Assembly (NCBI GenBank): GCA_002084435.1
Contig: NBLG01000008.1
Location: 1 to 20,242, forward strand
From: Tenericutes bacterium 4572_104
GTDB taxonomy: Bacteria; Bacillota_I; Bacilli_A; Izemoplasmatales; UBA5603
Direction: 5' to 3'
Length of the DNA stretch: 20,242 nucleotides
Of the stretch, positions 7,957 to 14,647 are shown piece by piece (within the stretch, counting starts at the first letter, position 1; every line of letters begins with the position of its first letter). Both the position numbers and the translations under genes were made by a program. Under the pieces are notes generated by a model. The model ran no database searches and was not told where the DNA came from. It saw only the letters and a program-made list of their open reading frames with translations.

Positions 7957-8008
7957 ATATTTTATAAATTAAGCTAGATAACTATTGCTTAATTTGGTCT
8001 CCTTTCAT
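7957..8008 (-). promoter_or_regulatory. thyA leader: ribosome binding site separated from the start codon by a hairpin
   Basis: AAAGGAG (8005-7999) is followed by ACC, then a perfect 9-bp inverted repeat AAATTAAGC/GCTTAATTT (7995-7987 with 7974-7966, loop 7986-7975), then ATAAAATAT and the thyA ATG. Folding removes 30 bases and leaves about 12 between site and start. Two tiny ORFs overlap it: ATG8029 (15 codons before TAG at 7982) and GTG8063 (24 codons before TAA at 7989). Neither has a clear binding site. Confidence 0.55.
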
Positions 8009-8071
8009 CAAAATATTTTCTATATTCATGATAAATAAATTTAAAACTATAAGCTAAAATCACCTTTTAAT

Positions 8072-8080
8072 ATTATAACA
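8072..8080 (-). promoter_or_regulatory. extended -10 promoter of the thyA operon
   Basis: TGTTATAAT (minus strand, 8080-8072) is a perfect extended -10. The upstream CCGACA is only a partial -35 at short spacing. Transcription would start near 8065, giving a leader of about 108 bases before thyA. It lies just downstream of the ssb terminator, as expected for a new unit. Confidence 0.65.
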
Positions 8081-8109
8081 TAATTTTCTTTATGTCGGAG
8101 GTAAACATT

Positions 8110-8141
8110 AAAAAAACTATGGTTGATTCCATAGTTTTTTT
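8110..8141 (-). terminator. rho-independent terminator of ssb
   Basis: AAAAAACTATGG and CCATAGTTTTTT form a 12-13 bp stem with a 6-base loop. The T-rich arm itself supplies the U-tract on the minus strand. Confidence 0.85.
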
Positions 8142-8144
8142 CTA

Positions 8145-8468
8145 TTATTTATTTTTATTAATAAAAGTAATCTGTTCAACGACTATTTCAGGATAAGAAA
8201 AAACCTTTTTCTCATCTTGAATATAATATTTTTGTTTAAGTCTTGCCTTAACCCCTACAGTATACCCTTTTTTACAGTAGCTCACAGTAGCTTCTGCTAT
8301 TCCACTCCATAGAGTGCATTTAAAAAAGTCTGTTTCATATTCATTAGTTTCCCCACTTTTATAAGTTCTTTTTACTGCGATGGTTATTGTAGTAACCTTT
8401 ACTCCATTATCAAGAACTGTTAATTCTGGGTCACTAACTAGTCTTCCAACTAATATTGTTTGATTCAT
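8145..8468 (-). CDS. ssb: short single-stranded DNA-binding protein (SsbB-like)
   Basis: A 107-aa OB-fold protein. MNQTILVGRLVSDPEL, TITIAVKRTY, ETDFFKCTLWSGIAE and the final strand VVEQITFINK fit the bacterial SSB fold. It ends immediately after the fold, lacking both the flexible Gly/Gln-rich tail and the acidic DDDxPF tip through which replicative SSB recruits partner proteins. This resembles the short paralogue SsbB (YwpH) of B. subtilis, linked there to competence. A full-length ssb presumably exists elsewhere in the genome (inference). The ATG has an AAGGGGG site. It is monocistronic, with its own extended -10 promoter and terminator. Confidence 0.92.
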   Translation of the reverse strand: MNQTILVGRLVSDPELTVLDNGVKVTTITIAVKRTYKSGETNEYETDFFKCTLWSGIAEATVSYCKKGYTVGVKARLKQKYYIQDEKKVFSYPEIVVEQITFINKNK

Positions 8469-8488
8469 ATTTACCCCCTTTTTATTGA

Positions 8489-8497
8489 ATTATAACA
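8489..8497 (-). promoter_or_regulatory. extended -10 promoter of ssb
   Basis: TGTTATAAT (8497-8489) is a perfect extended -10, about 20 bases before the ssb ATG. The 5' leader is therefore very short (about 14 bases), just long enough for the AAGGGGG site. No convincing -35. Confidence 0.65.
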
Positions 8498-8571
8498 AAG
8501 GAGTTTTGTTTACACTAATTGTAATCTATTGAGATTTTTTTAAAAAATATCTAATTTTTTTAATAATTTTA

Positions 8572-8612
8572 TAAAAAAAAATAAAAACAAGCAAATAAAA
8601 CATTGCTTGTTT
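8572..8612 (-). terminator. rho-independent terminator of the glpK-DUF3137-lemA unit
   Basis: AAACAAGCAA and TTGCTTGTTT form a 10-bp perfect stem (8612-8603 with 8594-8585) around an 8-base loop, followed on the minus strand by TTTTATTTTTTTTT. It lies about 35 bases after the lemA stop. The remaining bases to 8500 are A/T-rich with nothing else recognisable. Confidence 0.85.
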
Positions 8613-8648
8613 AAATCATTGATAAAATTACTATTAAAATTGTAAAAT

Positions 8649-9224
8649 TTAAAATTCGAATTTCACATCTTCACGTTTAGCTTCTTCAGCTTCAAAGTAA
8701 GGCTTGCGTTCCATTTTAATTTTATTAGCCACAATACTTTTTGGAAAGGTAACTATAACTGTATTAATTCTAGTTACATTTGCATTATATAATCTTCTTG
8801 CGGCTTGTAAATGTTCTTCAGTATTAGCTACTGCTTTTTGTAATTCCATAAATACGGTATTAGCTTTTAAATCCGGATATTTCTCAACTACAACGTTGAT
8901 TCCTTGTGCAACTTGGTTTAATTCATTAAAAAACTTTTCTTTGTCTTTTAATGTTGCGTCTTTAGGAATACCTGAACGCCATTTAACAATCTTTTCAAGT
9001 GTTTCTGCTTCATGTTTAGCATATCCTTTTGTAGTTTGTAACATTTTGCTTAACATATCAAAACGTTTAGTTAATGCAACGTCAATTCCTGATTCTGCTT
9101 CTTGAACCTTTAATTCTAATTGACGCAATTGGTTCATAACTCCTATGTACCAAAAAATGATGATAACGAGTAATACTAGGATAACAATTCCTATTATACC
9201 GCCTGTATTTAATGTTAATAACAT
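8649..9224 (-). CDS. lemA: LemA family protein
   Basis: A 191-aa protein with one N-terminal membrane helix (about residues 8-28). A long alpha-helical domain follows: YIGVMNQLRQLELKVQEAESGIDVALTKRFDML, an NVVVEKYPDLKANTVFMELQ stretch, and TEEHLQAARRLYNANVTRINT. These are the standard LemA landmarks. The biochemical role of LemA proteins is unknown; the predicted form is a membrane-tethered helical bundle. The strong GGAGG site overlaps the TAG stop of the upstream DUF3137 gene, so the two are probably made in a fixed ratio. A LemA next to a DUF3137 membrane protein is a known pairing and suggests joint action. The gene ends the glpK unit. Confidence 0.92.
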   Translation of the reverse strand: MLLTLNTGGIIGIVILVLLVIIIFWYIGVMNQLRQLELKVQEAESGIDVALTKRFDMLSKMLQTTKGYAKHEAETLEKIVKWRSGIPKDATLKDKEKFFNELNQVAQGINVVVEKYPDLKANTVFMELQKAVANTEEHLQAARRLYNANVTRINTVIVTFPKSIVANKIKMERKPYFEAEEAKREDVKFEF

Positions 9225-9236
9225 CTTTCTTTCCTC

Positions 9237-10112
9237 CTATTTTTTAAATAAATTGTTGTTTAATTTTAGTGTTACTATAAAATCTTTAATTACATATAAA
9301 TCTTCTTTAAATTCCTCTATCATTGAATCATCTATCTTTTTAAACATCTTTAACTCAAATGTATCTCTATTATTATTTATCGCCACAAATAAATGTTCTC
9401 CATGAAATCTAAATCCAATACGTCCTGGATTTCTCCTTTCAATTTTATGGATGGCTTCCATAATATCAGGTGTTAAGATATAAAAAGCTGTAATTTCTTC
9501 TGATGAATATGTTTTAAATTTTTTATTAAAATCTATTGATTCTAACTTAACTCTTTTAAGACCACGGCTTCTTGGTGAACCACTTTCTAGAACATAAAGT
9601 GATCCAACAAAATCCTTATTGAAACTAAATCTAAATACTCTTCCGATGAAATAAGCAACATAATATACTCTTGTGCCATTTTTAGTGTGTTCTACATGTC
9701 TTTCTTCTAATTTAACATCTGAAGAAATAAATTCAACTCCATCTAATTCTCCACTCAAAAAATCTTCAGAGTGAAATCTGTCAGCTCTTTTTAAAAAGTC
9801 TGTATCATAAACCACCTGTGGAGACAACCCTTCATTTGGCTTATAATTAATTCCCGGTATAATTTCTTGAAACATTTTAGCTAAAATATCTTCTTTAAAT
9901 GTTTTCTTAATTTTAGAAAAATTAGATGAACCAATAGCGATAAATATAAACCCTACCATGCCTATAATTATTCCAACTATAACTAAAGCATTTTCTGAGG
10001 CAGATCCAGCTAACCCTAATAAGACACCTACTACAATTACTATAGCTCCTATTATTACTTTTGATTCTGATTGTTTCTTCTGTTCATTAAATTTAGTAAG
10101 TTTATCTTCCAT
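9237..10112 (-). CDS. DUF3137-type membrane protein
   Basis: A 291-aa protein. A charged N-terminus (MEDKLTKFNEQKKQSESK) is followed by two membrane helices (about 19-40 and 42-63) and a soluble domain. Landmarks there are GINYKPNEGL, VYDTDFLKRADRFHSEDFLSGELDGVEFISSDV and VAYFIGRVFRFSFNKDF, then a region ending in HGEHLFVAINNNRDTFE. This matches the DUF3137 family, often encoded beside LemA. No enzymatic motif is visible. ATG at 10112 follows GAGGAGA; the glpK stop TAG is just upstream. Being in one run with glpK is probably convenience of transcription rather than shared chemistry. Family assignment by recognition; function unknown. Confidence 0.75.
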   Translation of the reverse strand: MEDKLTKFNEQKKQSESKVIIGAIVIVVGVLLGLAGSASENALVIVGIIIGMVGFIFIAIGSSNFSKIKKTFKEDILAKMFQEIIPGINYKPNEGLSPQVVYDTDFLKRADRFHSEDFLSGELDGVEFISSDVKLEERHVEHTKNGTRVYYVAYFIGRVFRFSFNKDFVGSLYVLESGSPRSRGLKRVKLESIDFNKKFKTYSSEEITAFYILTPDIMEAIHKIERRNPGRIGFRFHGEHLFVAINNNRDTFELKMFKKIDDSMIEEFKEDLYVIKDFIVTLKLNNNLFKK

Positions 10113-10124
10113 AACTTCTCCTCA

Positions 10125-11612
10125 CTATTCTGAAAATTGAATTGAAGCTAACAAAGCTTTTTTCCAATTAGAATATAATTTCTTTCTTTCTTCTTCTTTC
10201 ATATTTGGTTTATAAGTTGCGTCTACTATCCATTTTTCCTTAATTTGATTTTGTTTCCAATAACCAGTTGCGATTCCTGCAAGATAAGCAGCGCCTAAAG
10301 CAGTTGTTTCACTTATTTTGGGACGACTAATATTAGTGTTTAAAATATCACTTTGAAACTGCATTAAGAAATTATTCTGGCTAGCGCCTCCATCTACTTT
10401 TAATTGTTTTAACTTAATCATAGATTCTTCTTGCATTACATTTAAAACATCTTTTGTTTGATAAGCAATAGCTTCTAGTGCACTTCTTGCGATATGAGCT
10501 CTTTCACAGCCTCTAGTAAGTCCAAAGAAGCTTCCCCTTACATCTTCCTTCCAATATGGAGTACCAAGTCCAACAAAAGCAGGCACGAAATATACTCCTA
10601 AATTATCTTCTACTGAATAAGCTAATGATTCTGTTTCACTTGCGTCTTTTATTATTTTAAGACCATCTCTTAACCACTGTATAGCTGAACCAGCAACGAA
10701 GATAGATCCTTCTAAGGCATAGTAAACTTTATTATTAATACCCCAAGCAATAGTAGTTAAAAGACCTGTATTTGAAGTTTTTGGTTCTAACCCTGTATTC
10801 ATTAAAATAAAACATCCAGTTCCATAGGTGTTTTTTACATCTCCTGGTTCAAAACAAGTTTGTCCAAACAAGGCAGCTTGTTGGTCACCTGCGATTCCTG
10901 AAATAGGGATTCTTTCTCCAAATATGGTTTTATCTGTATAAGCATTTATCCCAGATGAAGGCACTACTTTTGGTAAGATACTCTTTGGAACATCTAAAAT
11001 ATCAAGTAATTCTTCATCCCACTTTAAATCAAATATATTATATACTAAAGTTCTCGATGCATTAGAAAAATCTGTAATATGACTAGCCCCTTTAGTTAAT
11101 TTCCAAATTAACCATGTGTCAATAGTCCCAAATCTAAGATATCCTTCCTTAGCTAATTCATAGGCGCCTTTAACTTTATCTAAAATCCATTTAATCTTTG
11201 TCCCAGAAAAATAAGTGTTTATTCTTAACCCAGTTTTTTTCTTAAATATATCAGAATAACCCTTATTAATCAAATCAACACAGATTTCACTACTTTGACT
11301 TGATTGCCATACCAAAGCATGGTATATCGGTTTTCCTGTTCTAGCATCCCAAAGAACTGTGGTTTCTCTTTGGTTGGTTATTCCTATTGAATCAATATCT
11401 TTTAAAGATAGGTTAGCCTTTTCTAAAGCTTTATCTATACAATATTCTACTGATTCCCAGATTTCTTCCGCATCATGTTCAACGTACCCAGGTTTAGGAA
11501 AATACTGCTTGAACTCTTTATTAATAAAAGAAACAACTAAACCATCATGATTAAAAATTATTACTCGAGAGGAAGTTGTTCCTTGATCAATAGCTAAAAT
11601 ATATTTTTCCAT
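10125..11612 (-). CDS. glpK: glycerol kinase
   Basis: Phosphorylates glycerol to sn-glycerol-3-phosphate, feeding phospholipid synthesis or glycolysis. At about 495 aa it has the normal length. FGGY-kinase landmarks are [10 protein letters not shown] (residues 7-16), [41 protein letters not shown] (~239-251, with the catalytic Asp) and [20 protein letters not shown]. In many Firmicute GlpKs a His in the segment just before GIAGDQQ (YHFFG-type) is phosphorylated by HPr of the PTS; here that segment reads DKTIFG with no His. The usual Arg in VWQSRQ is also replaced (VWQSSQ). I take ATG11612, which has AAAGGTGAT correctly spaced upstream; GTG11621 would lie within that site. It is divergent from a lipase-like gene. 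Confidence 0.95.
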   Translation of the reverse strand: MEKYILAIDQGTTSSRVIIFNHDGLVVSFINKEFKQYFPKPGYVEHDAEEIWESVEYCIDKALEKANLSLKDIDSIGITNQRETTVLWDARTGKPIYHALVWQSSQSSEICVDLINKGYSDIFKKKTGLRINTYFSGTKIKWILDKVKGAYELAKEGYLRFGTIDTWLIWKLTKGASHITDFSNASRTLVYNIFDLKWDEELLDILDVPKSILPKVVPSSGINAYTDKTIFGERIPISGIAGDQQAALFGQTCFEPGDVKNTYGTGCFILMNTGLEPKTSNTGLLTTIAWGINNKVYYALEGSIFVAGSAIQWLRDGLKIIKDASETESLAYSVEDNLGVYFVPAFVGLGTPYWKEDVRGSFFGLTRGCERAHIARSALEAIAYQTKDVLNVMQEESMIKLKQLKVDGGASQNNFLMQFQSDILNTNISRPKISETTALGAAYLAGIATGYWKQNQIKEKWIVDATYKPNMKEEERKKLYSNWKKALLASIQFSE

Positions 11613-11629
11613 TTTCATCACCTTTATTT

Positions 11630-11674
11630 ATTATATCAAATATTGTTTTAAATTAAAACTAAAAATGATATAAT
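11630..11674. promoter_or_regulatory. divergent, symmetric promoter region between glpK and the hydrolase gene
   Basis: Two perfect extended -10 elements TGATATAAT face outward: 11638-11630 (minus, glpK) and 11666-11674 (plus, hydrolase). Between them lies a palindrome GTTTTAA-A-TTAAAAC at 11645-11659. All three are symmetric about base 11652. The palindrome covers both -35 positions, which read TTTTAA and are poor. A regulator bound there could control both genes together. Confidence 0.6.
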
Positions 11675-11701
11675 CATAATATAAATATATAGGAGGAAAT
11701 C

Positions 11702-12622
11702 ATGGAAAAAATAGTATTAAAAGATTATCAAGATAATCCAATTCATGTATATATCTATAAGCCTGAAGGTGAAATCAAGGGCATTGTACATATAATTCAT
11801 GGTGCTTCTGAACATTTTGCTAGATATGGATTATTCTGTGAGTTCTTAAGTAAACATGGTTATATAGCTATTGGTTCTGATTTATTAGGGCATGGATTAT
11901 CTACTAAAACCTTAGATTATGTTCATTTCGCAGACAAAAATGGAGATATTTTAGCTTATGAATCTGTTCTTTTAGTTAAAGAATATATTGAAAAAGAATA
12001 TCCAAACAAATTTAAATTTGTTTTAGGACATTCGATGGGAAGTTTTTTAGCTAGAAAATTAATTATCGATTTTCCTGATTCTTATAGAAAAGCGATTATT
12101 TCAGGTACTGCTTTTACACCTCAAATAGTTATAAGTATGGGTTCTTTACTTATTAAAATTATTAGATTATTTAAAGGCCCTAAATATGTCTCTAAATTAA
12201 TTCAAAATATGGCAATAGACGCTAATCCTAGAAAGATGCGTAAAGATGGAATTATCTCTGGAATCGATGAAGAATGGTTAACTAGAGACAAAGAAATTCA
12301 ACAATATTATCATAATTCTAAGATGTGTGGTCAACCTTTTACTATACAAGCTAATCTAGATATGTTTAAATGGATGTCTTTCGTAAATAAGAAACGAAAT
12401 ATGAATGAAGGAAATAAAGAAATGCCAATTTATCTAATGTCTGGAGATAAAGATCCTCTATCTAACTATGGAAAAGACATAAAAACATTATTTGAAACGA
12501 TGAAATCTTTAGGTTACAAAAATATCAGCATGAAACTCTACCCTGATTGTAGACATGAGTCTTTGAATGAATTGATTAAGGATGAGGTTTACCAAGATGT
12601 TTTAAAATTTATAGAAGAATGA
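11702..12622 (+). CDS. alpha/beta hydrolase, monoacylglycerol lipase/lysophospholipase type
   Basis: A 306-aa hydrolase of the Hydrolase_4 (monoglyceride lipase) group. The oxyanion motif is IIHGASEHFARY (31-42); the nucleophile elbow is GHSMGS with Ser111; the catalytic acid is Asp251 in MSGDKDPLS; and the base is His285 in CRHESLNE. GSDLLGHGLS at 58-67 is typical. No signal peptide, so it is cytosolic. The likely reaction is release of fatty acid and glycerol from monoacylglycerol or lysolipid. The divergent, possibly co-regulated glpK next door would then phosphorylate the glycerol (inference). ATG at 11702 follows AGGAGGAAATC. It is alone on the plus strand and ends with TGA. Exact substrate uncertain. 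Confidence 0.87.
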   Translation: MEKIVLKDYQDNPIHVYIYKPEGEIKGIVHIIHGASEHFARYGLFCEFLSKHGYIAIGSDLLGHGLSTKTLDYVHFADKNGDILAYESVLLVKEYIEKEYPNKFKFVLGHSMGSFLARKLIIDFPDSYRKAIISGTAFTPQIVISMGSLLIKIIRLFKGPKYVSKLIQNMAIDANPRKMRKDGIISGIDEEWLTRDKEIQQYYHNSKMCGQPFTIQANLDMFKWMSFVNKKRNMNEGNKEMPIYLMSGDKDPLSNYGKDIKTLFETMKSLGYKNISMKLYPDCRHESLNELIKDEVYQDVLKFIEE

Positions 12623-12625
12623 AAC

Positions 12626-12657
12626 AAAAAGAAATACTTTGCAAAGTATTTCTTTTT
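12626..12657. terminator. bidirectional terminator between the hydrolase gene and radC
   Basis: A 15-base perfect inverted repeat (12626-12640 with 12643-12657) ending in TTTTTT on the plus strand and TTTTTG on the minus strand. It ends the plus-strand hydrolase gene and the convergent radC operon. The radC stop codon begins in its right arm. Confidence 0.85.
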
Positions 12658-13340
12658 TACTTATTCGTTTTCATATAATCTTTAATTGATAGATAATTGT
12701 TATTCGCAATTATTATATGATCTAAAAGTTCAATTTGAAGTAGTTTTCCAATTTCATCAAATCTTTTAGTAACTTCAATATCTTGTTTTGATGGAGTGGG
12801 ATCTCCTGATGGATGATTATGTACTAAAATCAATGAATATGCAGAGTATTTAACTGCGTATTTAAATACTTCTCTTGGATGAATTAAAGATTGAGTTAAT
12901 CCTCCTTTATAGATTTGTTTTTTTGTGATTAAATTTGTTTTAACATCTAAAAATAAAGCTATAAGAACCTCTTGTTGGAGGGTTATCATATCATATTTTA
13001 ATAATGTGAACACATCATTTGGTGATGCTATTTGAATTTTCTCTTCATGACCTTTTAAAACTCTTTCTCCAAGTTCTATCGCCGCTAATAAAGATATTGC
13101 CTTAGTTTGTCCTATTCCTCGTATTTTTGTTAATTCTTTAATTGTCATATTTTTAAGCTCAGAAATATTATTTATTTGATTTAATAATATTTTCGCTAAA
13201 TCTAAAGCTGATTGGTCAAGATAACCAAAATGAAATATTATCGCTAATAGTTCATATGAACTTAAACTCTTAGGACCTAATTTCAACAGTCTCTCTCTCG
13301 GACGTTCTTGAACTGGCATATCTTTAATTTTATAATACAT
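12657..13340 (-). CDS. radC: RadC/YsxA family JAB1/MPN-domain protein
   Basis: A 227-aa protein with an N-terminal UPF0758 segment (MPVQERPRERLL, then a helix-hairpin-helix KIRGIGQTKAISLLAAIELGERV at about 72-94) and a C-terminal JAMM/MPN+ metal-binding motif HNHPSGDPTPSKQD at 174-187. The metal ligands appear intact, implying a zinc-dependent hydrolase fold. Despite the name, a repair role is not established. ATG13340 is preferred because GGGTGAT lies five bases upstream; an earlier in-frame GTG overlaps that site. The site is also the 3' arm of a strong hairpin after folC, so both transcription and translation of radC may be restrained. Last gene of the T-box transcript. Confidence 0.92.
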   Translation of the reverse strand: MYYKIKDMPVQERPRERLLKLGPKSLSSYELLAIIFHFGYLDQSALDLAKILLNQINNISELKNMTIKELTKIRGIGQTKAISLLAAIELGERVLKGHEEKIQIASPNDVFTLLKYDMITLQQEVLIALFLDVKTNLITKKQIYKGGLTQSLIHPREVFKYAVKYSAYSLILVHNHPSGDPTPSKQDIEVTKRFDEIGKLLQIELLDHIIIANNNYLSIKDYMKTNK

Positions 13341-13382
13341 AAAAATCACCCGATTACAGATTACACTGTATCAGGTGATTTT
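13341..13382 (-). promoter_or_regulatory. folC-radC intergenic hairpin: attenuator/terminator overlapping the radC ribosome binding site
   Basis: On the minus strand AAAATCACC pairs with GGTGATTTT (13382-13374 with 13350-13342). This is followed by a U-G wobble and a further seven pairs with one bulge, closing a 6-base loop at 13365-13360. Five T residues follow the stem and then the radC ATG. The 3' arm contains GGGTGAT, the only ribosome binding site for radC. Confidence 0.7.
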
Positions 13383-13384
13383 CT

Positions 13385-14647
13385 TTATTTAATTAATTTT
13401 TTTCTAACATCGGAAATAAAATACAAAGAACCAGTAATTAATAACACTTCATCTTCATTAAGCATTATAAGTTCATCAAAAATTTCTGTATAATCCAAAT
13501 ATAGTTTTTTATGTTTATGTTTTGATTCTTTAAATAACTGCAATGCATCTTCTCTTCTTTCATAATCGAATTGAGTAAAATATAATTCTGTACAAAATGT
13601 GTCTAATACATCAATCATCTTTTGATGGTCTTTATCATGCATAATACTGACTAAACATTTAATAATTTTATTGGGATACATTGCGAGAACTGTTTCTTTT
13701 AAGGCATTTATCCCCCCAATATTATGAGCTCCATCTAAGATTATGTTTTTGTGAAAAATTTCAAATCTTCCAGGCCAAACAGTTTTTCTAATTCCTTGTT
13801 TGATAGTTTCATCATTAATACCTAGATTCAAATTCAAATCTAATTCTTTAATTGTTTCAATAGCTAATGTTGCATTTTTAATCTGGTGATATCCAGGTAA
13901 TTGGATTTCGTAAGTATTGTTTTTATAGGTAAATGAAGTTATTTCTCCTATTACTATATCACTGATTTTATTAAAATCAATTCTTATCATTTTAGAATTA
14001 TGTGATTTAGTAATTTTTTCAAACAATGGTAATAATTCATCTTGTTCAAAAGCTGTGACTAATGGAACATTATCTTTTACTATCCCTAATTTATTAATCG
14101 CAATGGATTCTAATGTATTTCCTAATACATTCATATGGTCAAAGGAAATATTTGTAATAACAGAAATTTCCGGGATTATTACATTAGTCGCATCTAGCTT
14201 GCCTCCAAGTCCTACTTCAATAACGCCAAAATCCACTGATTGGTCTTTAAAATATAGGAAACACATTGCGGTTAAAACCTCAAAGAAAGTTGTGGTTTTA
14301 CCTTCCTTGTACATTTTTTCCCAAAAAGGATAAATTATATTAGCATATTCAACTACATCTTCATCTTTAATAAATTCATTATTAATCGCTATGCGTTCAT
14401 TAAATTTAATTACATACGGAGAAGTATACAGCCCTACTTTGAATCCCTTTTCGACTAAAACATTCTTAATGTAAGATGCTAAAGAACCCTTGCCATTAGT
14501 TCCAGCAATGTGTATGGTTTTAAATTCTTTTTCTGGATTATTAAAATAACTTAATAATTCTTTGATTCGGCTTAAATCTAATTTAGATCCGAATCTTTTG
14601 ATATGTTCAATCCAATATTTGGTTTCTTTAAAATTAGTAAACATCAT
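13385..14647 (-). CDS. folC: folylpolyglutamate synthase / dihydrofolate synthase
   Basis: Adds glutamates to folates, retaining them in the cell and improving their use by enzymes such as ThyA; some members also make dihydrofolate from dihydropteroate. At 420 aa it has normal length. The P-loop is HIAGTNGKGS (residues 46-55). Other Mur-ligase/FolC landmarks are GLYTSPYVIKFNERI, FGVIEVGLGGKLDATNVI, ITNISFDHMNVLG and the C-terminal WPGRFEIF...ILDGAHNIGG. The start ATG overlaps the valS stop (ATGATG, with TGA inside), the ribosome binding site is weak, and translation is probably coupled to valS. valS-folC adjacency is usual in Firmicutes. Whether it has both activities cannot be told here. Confidence 0.95.
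   Translation of the reverse strand: MMFTNFKETKYWIEHIKRFGSKLDLSRIKELLSYFNNPEKEFKTIHIAGTNGKGSLASYIKNVLVEKGFKVGLYTSPYVIKFNERIAINNEFIKDEDVVEYANIIYPFWEKMYKEGKTTTFFEVLTAMCFLYFKDQSVDFGVIEVGLGGKLDATNVIIPEISVITNISFDHMNVLGNTLESIAINKLGIVKDNVPLVTAFEQDELLPLFEKITKSHNSKMIRIDFNKISDIVIGEITSFTYKNNTYEIQLPGYHQIKNATLAIETIKELDLNLNLGINDETIKQGIRKTVWPGRFEIFHKNIILDGAHNIGGINALKETVLAMYPNKIIKCLVSIMHDKDHQKMIDVLDTFCTELYFTQFDYERREDALQLFKESKHKHKKLYLDYTEIFDELIMLNEDEVLLITGSLYFISDVRKKLIK

Noticed and set aside
7982..8063. Two leader micro-ORFs (15 and 24 codons) as genes
   Set aside because: Neither has a ribosome binding site, and open frames of this length are expected by chance. They are kept only as an alternative explanation of the thyA leader.
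7957..8065. A folate (THF) riboswitch upstream of thyA
   Set aside because: The leader is almost entirely A/T and lacks the conserved GC-rich core. Only a simple hairpin and the binding site are seen.
8520..8580. A/T-rich self-complementary runs after the ssb promoter as a second terminator or repeat
   Set aside because: They are homopolymer runs of A and T without a GC-containing stem; the lemA terminator explains the region.
8704..9105. A 133-codon plus-strand open frame opposite lemA
   Set aside because: It is an antisense shadow of lemA with no ribosome binding site and no recognisable protein. The same applies to the other plus-strand open frames at 5046-5324, 6094-6312, 9145-9405, 9958-10140, 11359-11550, 13308-13493, 14055-14333, 15056-15370, 15922-16107, 16283-16498 and 17400-17693.
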